This document shows positions 1-55,200 of a stretch of DNA of 64,000 nt, one piece after another. Both the position numbers and the translations under genes were made by a program. Under the pieces are notes generated by a model. It was not told where the DNA came from and made no database searches. It saw only the letters and a list, made by a program, of their open reading frames with translations. Within the stretch, counting starts at the first letter, position 1. The number at the start of each line of letters is the position of its first letter. The DNA is from Eleginops maclovinus (lineage: Eukaryota; Chordata; Actinopteri; Perciformes; Eleginopidae): assembly GCF_036324505.1 (NCBI RefSeq), contig NC_086350.1, positions 20,331,032 to 20,395,031 on the forward strand, read 5' to 3'.

Positions 1-53
1 GAAATTGAAGCGGCACCGGAAAAGCCTAAGGAGGGTCAAGGCTCCTAATGAAG
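1..53 (+). CDS. Penultimate exon (partial) of an unrecognised plus-strand gene
   Basis: The first 53 bases read, in one open frame, as a very basic peptide (KLKRHRKSLRRVKAPNE) and stop at a strong donor (AAG|GTGAGC) in phase 1. The upstream part lies outside the window. The next acceptor-flanked segment, at 647, continues this frame to a stop codon, which is the main reason for calling it an exon. The Arg/Lys-rich composition suggests a nucleic-acid-binding or nucleolar tail, but I do not recognise the protein. Confidence 0.5.
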
Positions 54-646
54 GTGAGCCGTAGACCCAGCTAGCATTTAAAACAGAGAAAAACTGTTTA
101 CACCAATTCATGACTCTCATTTGGTTTCAATGTCTATTGTTCTCCCTCTTTCTGATTGACTCATGCATCATAAGAGGGATAGTTCACACCAAAATGACTC
201 GAATGTTTTACTGTTACATGTTTATCAATTTAGATTTGGTGAGTTATACATTGGTAGATATTGTGTGTAGAGATGTTTGACTCTTTATTTATTTAAATAA
301 TGCAACTAGTATTGCTAATTGTGCTTTAAAAAAAAACATTTGAAGAGACGTCTCTTCAGAGATCATGACCCTGAAATCTGTTTACTTTAACCTTTACTGC
401 AAATTGATAAATAGCCCCAAAAAAGGGAAATATGGATTTGAATCTGTTGTGAATTGTCCCTTTTAATGAATATAAACAAATCATGAAGATTAGATTGCAT
501 GTCTTTGCCATTAGTTTTACATTTTAGTGACGAGTTTGTGATAACATTTTTGCCAGATTTAAACGTGATAAAATGCACGCTCAATTAATTTTGGTTGAAC
601 TTCCTTACAGTTGACTAAATGCACATTTGTCTTGTCTGTCCCGCAG

Positions 647-708
647 GTTCCTATGTAACACGGAGTGAAGTCTACAGGAGACTTTTTTCCATTTTGAAAA
701 ATGACTAA
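647..708 (+). CDS. Terminal coding exon of the unrecognised plus-strand gene
   Basis: The segment is preceded by a pyrimidine-rich tract and CCCGCAG. Joined in phase to the exon ending at 53, it reads G-SYVTRSEVYRRLFSILKND and then TAA at 706-708. The phase-1 donor and the two-base completion match exactly, and the peptide has a plausible amphipathic helix. ATTAAA (about 1109) and AATAAA (about 1149) downstream could serve polyadenylation. The gene would run convergent to the topoisomerase gene, whose stop codon is under 1 kb away. Function unknown. Confidence 0.5.
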
Positions 709-1666
709 TATTGATTTGGTGTGTCGTTGTGTGAAATGCTTTTTTATAAATGGATTATTGTGATAAACGGTTACAGTTATGTAATGACTTGAAAAGTTAT
801 TTGTAAACTAGAATAGTGTGATATGCCCTTCAGAACTTTAAATGCTCACGTGCAGGAATGCAATTTGGGGATTTTTTGTGCACTGGCCCCAGAGGTTATT
901 AGATCATATATCTTAGATAAATAAATCCCATGAAGCCATGGCTGGTGGGAATGTTTTGCCTGTGCTGAGAAGTACACCATGCAGGCCAGTGGAACCTCCA
1001 TCCTTACCAACCTGGGCGCAGTGAACATCTGGAGCCTGTAGTGTTCAACAGAGCACTGTTAGTACCAGGGTGTGGGATGCATTCCAATTTCAACTGATTT
1101 TCTTCTATTAAAGCTATTTAATACAATGCTGTCTGTCATGTATTACATAATAAATATTTGACAAGGTGCTGAGTGAATTTTTTAAAATATTAACTCCTAG
1201 GTGCTCAGTGTTTTTCTGTATTTCTTTTCTTAAGCCAGAGTTGTATTTTATCATGCAAGTGATCTGGAATGTCTCATGTTTGCATGTTCTTTTTGGTCTA
1301 TAATGTGTTGAATGAAATTCATTATAACACTAAACTAAGCTGGAGAATTGTGAAGTAACCTTCTCAATAAGATGTTACTAACTGACCATTATCGTGCACC
1401 AAATCTGAAGTATTTGCAGAAATCTCCACAAAGAGCGTGTCACTTTAATGTATGGAAGGAACCTTTATTCCAGTTAGTGCAAACAAAGAAAACAAGCAAC
1501 AGAATTAAGTGCCAAAAACATTATACAAATGTACAGCTGTTAACAAAACGTATCAGATGAAGTCTCCAGTATTCTAAAATGAATGCAAAATCAAAGATCT
1601 GTATGTATTACAAAATGATTGGTTCCTTAACTGCATTTACCACCATCTAGTGAGACGGGGTTAAAG
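709..1666. other. Convergent intergenic region and 3' UTRs
   Basis: No coding sequence was seen. It should hold the 3' UTR of the plus-strand neighbour (candidate signals about 1109 and 1149) and that of the topoisomerase gene on the minus strand (AATAAA as TTTATT at 1464-1469, about 200 bases after its stop). Moderately AT-rich, with no recognisable repeat. Confidence 0.5.
1464..1469 (-). terminator. Candidate polyadenylation signal of the topoisomerase gene
   Basis: TTTATT on the plus strand is AATAAA on the minus strand, roughly 200 bases 3' of the stop codon at 1667-1669. This is an ordinary 3' UTR length. The call rests on hexamer and distance only. Confidence 0.35.
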
Positions 1667-44972
<43,306 letters not shown>

Positions 44973-44975
44973 CTC

Positions 44976-44981
44976 TTACAT
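44976..44981 (-). promoter_or_regulatory. Start-stop upstream ORF (ATGTAA) just before the topoisomerase start
   Basis: The minus strand reads ATG TAA GAG ATG GGA: a minimal AUG-stop uORF three bases before the main ATG and in the same frame. It closes the frame upstream, so no upstream exon can extend the protein through this exon. Such elements can stall ribosomes and lower initiation; that effect is inferred here. Confidence 0.55.
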
Positions 44982-46852
44982 GTACCTCTGTAAAAAGCAC
45001 TGAACATTACATAGTTGGAAGGAAATACACTCGGGCGGAAAATATGTTCACAATATGACAAATTAACCGTTCTGAAAGCTTCGGTTATTCCAATGTAGCC
45101 AATTAGCTAGCATACATTAGCCCAGGAAGGTTAAAACTAGTTAGCCAAAAGCAAATATCCCCTATTTCACGTTGGTGAAAGATTGCATGGCTAGTGTGAT
45201 CAATGTTATCGCTTCAGTATCATATAACTCGCTCACCAACTGCAATAACGCCAAATAATCTTGACTGGTGTTACATTTCATGAAAAATACAAACTTTTTA
45301 AGCGGTCCACTTGAGGATCCCAGCGCCAAATTACTGTTCGCGTACAGCTGAGCCTGCGTCAATCCAGCTTTACTCTGATTGGCTGAGGAAGTTCCGGGGT
45401 TGCCAGGTTGGGTGGTGTTACGGTGAATTGTCTTACCCGTGCGGAACTGTGACCTGTGCTACCAGGATGAGCGTGAATGTGCACTAGGTGAACTGACACT
45501 TTGAAGTGAGTGCAGTATGTTTCTGCAGAGCATACTGTATTCCAACAGACACAAATCAAAAGACAAATCAAAATGCCAGTGAAAAATGATGTATTTGCCC
45601 TATGAAGTGCACATTGGCTGTAGATTCCTAGGAGCTAATCTTGAGCTACATAGTACAACCTTGAGGTAGTATACACATATTTATATAACTTGCCCAGCAG
45701 GTTGTGTGATGCTGAATACAAAAACACAACTCAAAAAGAAAAAAAAGAATGTAAGACCGTACAGTTTGCTGGCAGCTTTTCTTAAGCAAATGCAAGTGAA
45801 ATAAATAATGAATGTTTGGTTGTAAGATTAAATAAAAATGATGGCATGGATGGTGATGGCTAGTTGTGATCCTACATCATTATAGTTTCCCTTTACTGTT
45901 TCATTCGAGTGATATTCCATAATGCATAATAAGTAATACTTACTCTAATGAAGAAAACTAACAGAATGACACCAGTGAGCATGTATAATGTGATTCACCA
46001 TCTTTCAATAAATGGAATATCATACACAAACGTCAATGAGGAAAGTGCTAATAATTGTAGTAATGGTGAAAAACCAGTGTTCCCATCAGCTTTGTCTGTA
46101 AAAAATATGTTTAATAAAACACGACAATAGAAGTGCTGTGACTTATATTCTGCCTTCCTGTTGTGGCAGCTGCCCATCAAAATTGATGTTTTAAGTCAGT
46201 ATGTCATGCAGACAAAAGTGTTATTTGTTGATTGCTTCACAGGTATTGGATTGTACAATAAAACACATCAAAACAAGGAGTACATAAACGATAACACATG
46301 GGCACATGAAAATAAAAATATCCAATCTAAACATAACCTTTTATTTCACAACATTCCCTTCACTTTTTGGTGTCTAAATAAAGTCAGATTTCTAATACAC
46401 TGCATGTTTTCGTGGAATCAAAGATATTATACACAGATGAAATGAAAACAAAAAAGAAGAGAAAAGTTGACAGCAGAACACAACAAATAATAACAAAGAA
46501 ACTACCACATTTTCTTGAATAAGCAGCTGTTGACACCAGTGTTCAAATGTTCAGTTTTACAAAATCTATATTAAATTCATATATCTTTATATTTGTTTGT
46601 AACATGAACAAAGTCAAGTAATATTAAAATAAAAGCTTTTATTTTTACAATTTCTTAACTATAAAGAATATTTAAGGGTAATTCGAAATGTGTGTTTTAT
46701 ACAGTCTATGTTTTGGTTTTTCTAATCAAGCACCTTGGGGTGATGGCTGTTGTACATTGTAGTCTCTTTGGTCGTTTTGATATATGGCAATTCCTACCCC
46801 TACAGACAGTTACACTTGTAATATATTTCCTTTATTCTATCAACACTGATAC
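44982..46852. other. Intergenic region between the two divergent genes
   Basis: 1.9 kb. The first 450 bases (44982-45450) are relatively GC-rich and probably hold the topoisomerase promoter and a non-coding exon. The rest (45550-46850) is AT-rich with no gene or repeat I can support. Confidence 0.5.
45378..45382 (-). promoter_or_regulatory. Candidate CCAAT box upstream of the topoisomerase gene
   Basis: AGCCAATCAGA on the minus strand lies about 400 bases 5' of the start codon, within a locally GC-richer stretch. The transcription start is not visible, so the role is inferred. Confidence 0.3.
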
Positions 46853-47824
46853 CTACGGTGGTGTATTGCTATCACACTAAAAAAAAAAATAAGGCTCAGT
46901 ATCAAGTAATTACGTGAAAGTTTCTTGTTATAACAAGATCTTTTTCACGTTTAAACAAGATAAGTATCACGTTATTACATGAAATTATCACGTTATTTCA
47001 TGATAATTATATTTTCACGTTATAACGTGAAAATATAATTATCATGAAATAACGTGATAATTTCACGTTATAACGTGAAAATATCATGTTATTTCAAGAT
47101 ATGATATTTTCACGTTTTTACAAGATATGCAACTATCACGTTATTCTGAGATAAGAAATCCACCAAGTCTGACTGGGCTTTCCTCCTGAACAACCCCAAG
47201 AACTTCAGTCGCCTCCTTAGCGTTGGCATGCTTATTATAATTCCGTTCATCCTAAGAAATGCCAATATCTCCCAGTGTCTCAGGCCAAGTAGGAAATAAA
47301 AGCATATATTATCAGAAACATCCATCTCGGGCAATTCGGTTGCGCGTCGGGCCGTTTTACTTCCTTTATAGGCTATTTCTTTGAAGCCAACGCTGTTTCG
47401 TCCATGTCATTATCTTGAAATAACATGACAGTTTTATGTAATAACGTGATTCATATCATATCTTGAAATAACATGATATTGTCATGTTATAACGTGAAAA
47501 TGTCAGTATCATGAAATAACGTGATAATTTCATGTAATAACATGATACATATCTTGTAAAAACGTGAAAATATCATATCTTGAAATAACATGATATTTTC
47601 ACGTTATAACGTGAAATTATCACGTTATTTCCTGATAATTATATTTTCACGTTATAACGTGAAAATATAATTATCATGAAATAACGTGATAATTTCATGT
47701 AATAACATGATACTTATCTTGTTTAAACGTGAAAAAGATCTTGTTATAACAAGAAACTTTCACGTAATTACTTGATACTGAGCCTTATTTTTTTTTTTAG
47801 TGTGATAGCAATACACCACCGTAG
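46853..47824. mobile_element. Element with very long palindrome-array inverted repeats
   Basis: Begins CTACGGTGGTGTATTGCTAT and ends with its complement, flanked by ATAC on both sides (46849-46852, 47825-47828). At least 275 bases of each end are near-identical inverted copies. Both arms are built from repeated variants of TTTCACGTTATAACGTGAAA, AAATAACGTGATA and CTTGTTATAACAAG, each itself a palindrome. The right arm has extra repeat units. The middle (about 47148-47420) is unique and carries a short open frame on the minus strand. The superfamily is uncertain. Confidence 0.75.
47110..47334 (-). pseudogene. Possible DDE-transposase N-terminal HTH fragment
   Basis: The 74-residue frame includes FLLGLRHWEILAFLRMNGII and SMPTLRRRLKFLGLFRRKAQ. 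This looks like the helix-turn-helix start of the fish integrase-like proteins (rve-domain transposons, possibly the IS3EU group), where a lead such as RLGFxxxEIL is followed by RTLxRxLxxLGLxRRK. It is followed by no catalytic domain within the element. Recognition is from memory and tentative. Confidence 0.4.
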
Positions 47825-47898
47825 ATACCACCTGCCATTGACCTCCAATGTAACCATGTACCTGGTACCATTGCACTTGTACTGTCTCTTTAAGAAAC

Positions 47899-47907
47899 CC
47901 GGAAGTG
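47899..47907 (+). promoter_or_regulatory. Candidate ETS/GABP (NRF-2) site in the mlycd promoter
   Basis: CCGGAAGTG about 65 bases before the start codon. This is a consensus ETS site, commonly found near start sites of nuclear genes for mitochondrial proteins. No TATA box seen. Function inferred. Confidence 0.45.
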
Positions 47908-47969
47908 GTTCCCTTCTGTGTGATCACTGGTCGCGGGTCCCAAACAGACAGCTCAGCTCCCTCCCGGCG

Positions 47970-48512
47970 ATGATATCCCATCCTGCTATCTGGGCTTTTC
48001 GAAGCAGTGTGAGGTGCTGGCGACATCGGGCTGTCCTCAAAGCGGCTCTGCAGGCCTCGGACGTCAAAGCTTGGCGTTGGTATTCGAGCTCATTTCGTGG
48101 TGTCACGGGCATGGAGGAGATACTGGCGAGGGTCGTTGCACCTTTACCCACTTACGAAACGAGAGATAAGTCCCCTCCTCCTCCTGAGTCGAACAGCTTG
48201 GAGTTTATGCACTTCTACAGCAGTCTAGACAAGGAAGACAAACTTGGTTTTCTCACAAAGCTGTCTCAGGATTTTGGAGTAGACCATAAAAACCTTTCAG
48301 AGCTCGCTGTGAGGCTGTTGGATACCCAGCTACGAGACTTGACTACCATTTTGCAAGTTGAAGACAGGCTGCGATACGGCTTGACTCCCCGATATAAACA
48401 GTTGCTTAATCATATAAGCAGAGTCGAGGGTGGAGTGAAGTTTCTGGTGGATCTCCGAGCCGATGTGCTTGAAATAATCTCATCAAAAGCTAGCGAGAGT
48501 CCGCACATCAGG
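47970..48512 (+). CDS. mlycd: mlycd exon 1 (aa 1-181)
   Basis: ATG at 47970 starts [20 protein letters not shown], with no acidic residue until position 31: a good mitochondrial presequence. A second in-frame ATG at 48111 (Met48, context GGCATGG) begins [20 protein letters not shown] and matches the internal start used for non-mitochondrial human enzyme. The frame is also open upstream of 47970, so the start is chosen by presequence character. The exon ends [11 protein letters not shown] at donor GTAATG in phase 0. Confidence 0.93.
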
Positions 48513-49225
48513 GTAATGCATTTGTTTACATTTTTCTACGGGTGCTCGCACAAGTCAATAAATGCAGTTCGCGTTTGGCACCTTCGCCTAAATAACGGAC
48601 TCCAAATTCTTAGTGATTTAGAACTAGTGTATGTTGCATATTTTAACAGCATTAGGACAAGGCTGAGTATAGCTGCTTCAGCAACTCACAATTGGCACGC
48701 CGTGCTCCCATCACATGGATCACATTTCCTCACAGAGTGTGAATGCCCTTTGCCCCAGTTCACTTCCTAACTAAACTAAAAGGATCTCAAAATGTCTGTT
48801 CGTTTAATGGATTTCCTCTTAGCTTAGGGTGCTTTTGCAAATAGATAAGGCCAAGCTTGTGTTGGCACAAGTCGCTGCCAAGTTCAATTTCAGGGCTTCC
48901 TTCACATTTCCTGCTCATCTTGGCTGGGCAGATTCTCTTAAAGCACTGTTATGAGCTGCCTTGCTGTATTACTCTTACGTTATTATAGACCCAATACTAA
49001 TATGTCATTCTATACAGAGGCAAGAGCGACTCTTCCCAAAGCACAAAGCTATGTGAAGTGCATGTACCGTAGATGTTTCGCTAGAATTCTAACTAAATTA
49101 TAATTTGCTCTTTTTTTCTAACAATTTAAGAGTGCAGCTTATAATACAACTACACACAAGGTTGCACAAATCCAATAGTGTTTACTTGTCTGACAGTTTA
49201 CTGATTATTAATGTTCATAGTCCAA

Positions 49226-49278
<53 letters not shown>

Positions 49279-52200
49279 ACTGGTATATTTTTATTTCTAT
49301 TTCTTCTCTGGTAATACTTTAGAATTGTTTATTTCTTATTTTTATTTTATTTTCTACTATGTGCAATGACTTGTTTTGTATTGTATTATGCTGCTGCAAC
49401 ACAAACATTTCCCAGTCCGGGATTAATAAAGTAAATCTTATTTTATCTTATCTTATCTTATAACCAACTTGTTTATTTCTTGAATTACTTAGTTGTCCCC
49501 AAGATAAAGAATATACTGTATGTTATTATTTGTATTAATGGCTTGACAGAGGTTACATAACTTTGTTTATCCGCAATCGTTCTTGCTTGTGTTCTTTATG
49601 TTGGCTCAGGGCCGAATTTCTAAGTCGGAGTCCTACTGAGTATCTGTGCTTGAAGCTGCATTTATAAATGAACTAGAGGCTTGCCGGCTGGTGAATTGTT
49701 ATTTGTGTGTCACAGGCCACCACCAGCTCTTTTATTAAAACAACAATATGTCCAGGAGCCCCTATGTGTATAATACATAGTACAAAAAAACAACCATTCA
49801 GCAGGATGCTTTGTTTTGGTATTTGAAAGCACAATTTTGAATTTAGTGGCCGTTTAATCCAAAACATACTCTGCTTTTGTCATTGTTGAAAAGCTGTGTC
49901 CACTTTTCTTAAACACACTGGATGAAATGCAGTTTTGTAAAGCTGTTGAGATGTAAAATCAAGATACCAAAATTGTTGTGTTTGCTATCAAAAATAGTGA
50001 TGGTCTTACCAAAACTGTCCTGCTTGAGATTATCGTGTACCAGTTTTCAGTGAACTTCCATTATTGATGTTGTGCTATTTTTAGACACTGATTGATCATG
50101 GAGTGAGAGGTTTTGTATCATCTCTGTGGTCAGTTGTTGTGTTTTGTTTTGCTTTGGAATAGAGCGTTGTATGATTTTTCAAAGACCCTGGAATTCTAGC
50201 CTCTTCTCTTCGGCTCAATACTTATTTTATTCCTGCAGAGAGGTGGTTCATAATGCATTTTATCTCAATAACCCAGGCCCACTGAGACCTTTTGTAGCTT
50301 ATAAAAGGTCTAAGCTACCTACAGAGTACTCGTACTGAGTGCTGACCACAATGGTCTTGGGGGTGCACAGCAATCTTTTCTTGTTATTGCCAGAATTGAT
50401 TGAGCTGAAAATGAGAAAAGGTCGAAGTTAATACGAAGCTTTTGGAACATGTATTGATGACATGTGTATACCAGGGGAGAGAAAAAATGTGCATTCAAAA
50501 AACTAATGCAGGTTACCAAAGAGGGCAAAATATATGATATCATTTTTTCAAGTAATGAAAGTTTGGATTAACAGGCGGAAAAATAGTGTGGTTCTTGCAA
50601 GAGTGTCTCTTTGAATTCTACAACAGATTAGTCTCTCTTTGTTAGGTAATTGATTTTTGATGTTCCTCTTCATTCCTTTTACCTCCAGGCGTTTCCTTCT
50701 CGTTCATCTCTCCACAAACCTAGTGGATGAGAGATGTAAAGCTGAGTAGGAGACATCGTTTTAGTTGTCTCCTTGGGATTTAAGTATCAGCAAGGCTATT
50801 TTTTCCCCACAGAAAGCCTGCCGGGTTGACAAGTGGCACGCAGCCTACTGGAGTAAAAGTATTGGCACACTCTGAGTTTGACCTGTGATCACTTTGGCAC
50901 TCCGTGGTTGTTTGGCCTTGGATAGACAGAGTGTTCCTTCCAGGCACTGCAGTTTCCATCGCTCTGTTTAATCACCAAATAACTGCAGCTCAAGGTAACA
51001 GAGGCTGTATCAGCTCACAGCATCACAGCCTCGCTGCATTGATACAGTTCCAGTGTCAGAAAGTATTGCTTCATTTTCTTTCTAATGGAGTGCAGGATTT
51101 TCTACTTTTCCCTTTCCTCCTTTCCTCCATGCCTCTCCTAACCCCAGGCTTTGAATGCTAGACCCCCTCCATTTCAAAAGACTTCATCTTCTGCTAGGTC
51201 AATGGAATACACATTTCAGTTCGGCCTTCCTTTTGTGTGGGTGAGAATTGGCTACCCAAGGCAGAGGCTGCACTCTCAAGGGTTGTTTATGCTCTGCGTT
51301 TTCCAAAGAAATACCGAGCTGGGATTATCAGCCACCATAGATTATTTCTCCTCCGGCAGCTTGTGAGGTTAAAAGAACACACATACACACACATATAGCA
51401 TCACACAAGTAGTGATGGAAGTTTTGCTGAACTTTTATTTTATTCAGAGTGTTACTTTTGATTTTCTCCTCACCCAACAGAATTTTTCTTGCGTGAAACC
51501 TCTCAACCATAGAGCTGAATAATGCAGAGCCTGATGCATATACGTGGGGAGGAATTTCAAATGTTGTTAGCTTTGGTTTTGAAAGTTTCTCGCAGAGAAA
51601 TTCAGCCAGTGGCTTTCACACCATGACTGTACTTGAGCTTGTTTGCATTAGCTATTATTATGACTGACAAGCCGGCATTAAAGTAAGCCTGGAGTGAAGT
51701 CATTCTATGGAACAGCCAATATAAGCTGTATTTATGTGTTATGAGTGTGTCTGAGTGCATGCATGCCGTGCGCTTGTTTGTGTGTTTGCAAGAGATTTGC
51801 TTTAAATGAAGTCTGACCTTTGTCGGAGAACAGGCCTGCTTTGAAATGGCAAGTTGTTTATTGAAGTGCCTCCTGTACACCCATTGCAGTGTCAAACAAA
51901 TCACAACTCATAATGTGAAAACATTCAAACACCATACAGACACCCAGGGGACTAAACACCCCGCAGTGTGTAAGATGATGGTAAAATATTTTTTATAGCC
52001 GCCAGACAAACTTAAGTAACTTGGCTGTCAGTCAATAAGTTGGCACTGGTGAGGTTTTTCCTCATTAAAGAGGTTTATAAGGCTGTAATGACTGTGTTTA
52101 TACTTCTTTTAATATTCATACAAAAGCTGCAATCTCTGCTAGAGAGTACTTTTATGTTGTTTCGTTTTAATGAGATAGAAAAGATTGATAAAGGACAATA

Positions 52201-55200
52201 TTTTCGTATATTCGTATAATAGTTATCCTATAAGATGTTCCTGCTTACCAGTGTTTCATTCAAACAACAGACCGGCTACTGACCTGTCACAACAAAGGAA
52301 AGAATGTAGTGTGTAATGAATTTTTAGCTGATGTAGATTCTAAACTCTGCATGTTTTCTCTTCCAGGACCTGAACAGCACACTGAAGAGCTTGCTTACTG
52401 AGTGGTTCTCTGTTGGTCTGCTCCGACTGGAGAGAATCACATGGCAGTCCCCATGTGAGATACTGCAGAAGATCAGCCAGTAAGAACATTCATGCTCCCT
52501 CTTCTCCACTTTCTTACTTTCTTCCTGTCTTTCCCTCTTTGATTTCACAACAGTCTCTTTATTTACATCCAAGCTATTTTCCATCATCTGAACAGACGTA
52601 TGTAGGCATTCCTCTACATGCCTTTACAGCGTTCATAGCATTTAAGAGTTTTAAGTAAGTATTTCCAAAACCAAAAATAAGGGGAATGACTTACACAGTG
52701 TGGTTAACTTAAGTGGCTACCACTTTGAAAACCTTAGCCAATGCAGAAGTGCCCTATCCTGCATTGTTTCAAATGATCAACACTAGTCAGCAAAAAGTAG
52801 TCCGATTGTATAGAAGTCTATGAAAAAGAAACCTTCCTCTCCCTTGATTTACTACACAGGCTACAAAATATAAAGAAATTATTCAATGCAACATTGAATA
52901 ATAAAATAAGATTATATATATTACATTTAAAACTGATCTCTACCCCTGTTCAACTAACCCAAATGTGCAGTATCACAGTCTTTTACGAGACGTTACGTAA
53001 CCCGCACAAGTTGACGTTATTTATATAATTCTTTTATTATTTATTTGTATTTATTATCTGCAGGCTAGGGTGTAATGATTAGATATTACAGTTTTAAATT
53101 TAACACTTGACAGTGGTATTGAGTTTTAAAGTACACCACAATGACACAAATTAAAAGTGATTTAATTCGCTAGCCTAGTTCAGTCAGACACTCCACATAT
53201 TAACATAGAACAATGAGTGATGATTAGATAACTATCCCCCCGAGCCTACAGATGGAAGCTGGGGAGGAAGCTGGGGTAGTTGTGGGGCAGGCGAGCATCG
53301 CCAACGTGAACGCAGCAGCAACAGCGAGGTGAACACATTAGCAGCGTGGAAACAGCAGTAATAGTGGCAGCAGCATTAGTGAGGCAGAGGTAGGCGGATC
53401 CAGCAGCCTAAATAGAGCGCCAGATTAGGAGACTATCTTTGGTTGGTTGCAAGTATGACGAGGGGCGTTATGTGCGAATGTATCATCGAATTAACTGCCT
53501 GAACTAGCTCGCAGGCTTCGCCCCTATTTGTCTAAGTCTACCTCGACCTGAAATCAAAGAATCAGTGTTTTTTTTTTTTTTTTAATACCTTAATTATTTA
53601 AATGTGTCATGGCATTGAAACGCATGTGAACCTTCACTAAGGTGGGCGAACGGTTAATAAAAAAATGATCTTTTATATCATCCCTTTTCAAGATATGAGG
53701 CAGTGCACCCTGTGAGGAACTGGAGTGACCTGAAGCGCAGAGTGGGGCCATACCGCCGTTGTTTTGCCTTCACGCATGCCGCCATGCCAATGGAGCCGCT
53801 CGTTGTGCTACACGTGGCCCTGACTGAAGATATCTCTGATAACATACAGGTTAGAAGCCGCCGCCGGCTGCTGTAACGCTTTGTTTCACTTCATCACACC
53901 TTGTAGGATAGTTAAACAACAGGGATTTACTTCTTTGTTCTTCCTCTCAGTTGACAAATGGATTATTGCCGTGTGAAAAACAATACGGAGACCTTTAAAC
54001 TGCAGATCTCTCTGGGAGCAGCATCTACAGTGCTTCTCCCCTTTCTTTACAGTGAGGGAGGAAAAGGGAGTTTGACAACATAGCAATTTGATACTATTCC
54101 ATGGTGTGAAATAGCACAACCATACCCACAGTTTTGCTCCAGCAGCTCTGACTGTAAGTCACTCCTGCCTAGGCTGCATCTAAGTAGAACAAAAACACTG
54201 AGTATGGGTTTGTAACTGGATGAGTGACCCAACAAAAATGTTTGATTTTTTTCTCTTAGAGCATCGTCCGCGAGTTTTCCACTCTGGAATCTGAGGAGGA
54301 TGTGAATAAGATAAATGCAGCCATCTTTTACTCCATCTCCTCCACCCAGGCTGGCCTCAAGGGGTGGAGCTGGGAAACTACCTCATCAAGAGAGTGGTGC
54401 GAGAACTACAGGTGAGTGCGGCTTGATTCTATATTGTAGTGTAATACATTGATACAAAAGGATGCAGCTTTTAAAGGGGCCCTATTATGCTTTTCTGGGG
54501 TTTCCATCTCCTGTCGTGTTATATAGGTTTTAGTGCATTTAAATGGTATGCAAAAGCTAAAATCCAAAAGTTCCCTCAAGAGGGAGTTTCTCTCCCACTC
54601 ACTGTAACCAGAAGCTCACCGGTTCCAGGCCCTGAAAGACCAAGTCCTACCGAGGTGTCGCTGAGCAAGGCGCTAGGATGGGTCAAATGCAGAATGTATA
54701 TTTTCCCCCTCTGTGGGACTATTAAGGGTATATTTCTTTCTTCCCCCCCGACTCATGAAGTCATTGTGACATCACTATGTAACACTCACGCTTCTATTGG
54801 CTAGCGCTCCGTCACATAGTTTGTGATAGACTAACGGGTGGGACATCTCTAAGCAGTAGACCAATCACAACAGAGCGAGCTAATCAATTGGAGCAGACTT
54901 GGCTCTGGTTTCAGACAGAGGGTAAAAAGAGGTGCTGCAGCACAGGCAGTATGAGAAACATAAAGCACTTTGTGCACATTAAAGCATGTAAACATGTCAC
55001 GCTTAATACAAATATGAAACCTGAAAATAATCATGAGATAAGATAAGAATGACTTTATTAATCCCAGACTGTGCACCTTTTAATGAGTTTCCAAAGCCAT
55101 TCCTACTAAAAAAAAATAACCATTTTAATTTAAAATGCATGGATAAACATGATGTTAAGATGTTCTAATAGATCTTTTTGCGTAGTGTATGACCTAATAT

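Larger units (their letters stand above)
48513..52366. other. mlycd intron 1
   Basis: 3.85 kb. Contains a (TA)n tract and a LINE tail near 49370-49460. The remainder has no gene or repeat I recognise. Confidence 0.55.
54471..55086 (+). mobile_element. TTAA-flanked MITE (piggyBac-like), copy F, with SINE and LINE-tail inserts
   Basis: Left TTAA-AGGGGCCCTATTATGC at 54471. The body is interrupted by a SINE (about 54590-54745) and, near the right end, by AGATAAGATAAGAATGACTT-TATTAATCCCAGACTG. The right TTTTAA is at about 55079. Confidence 0.65.

Noticed and set aside
46853..47824. CRISPR array or operator array
   Set aside because: Repeats are contiguous palindromes without unique spacers, and the sequence is vertebrate nuclear DNA.
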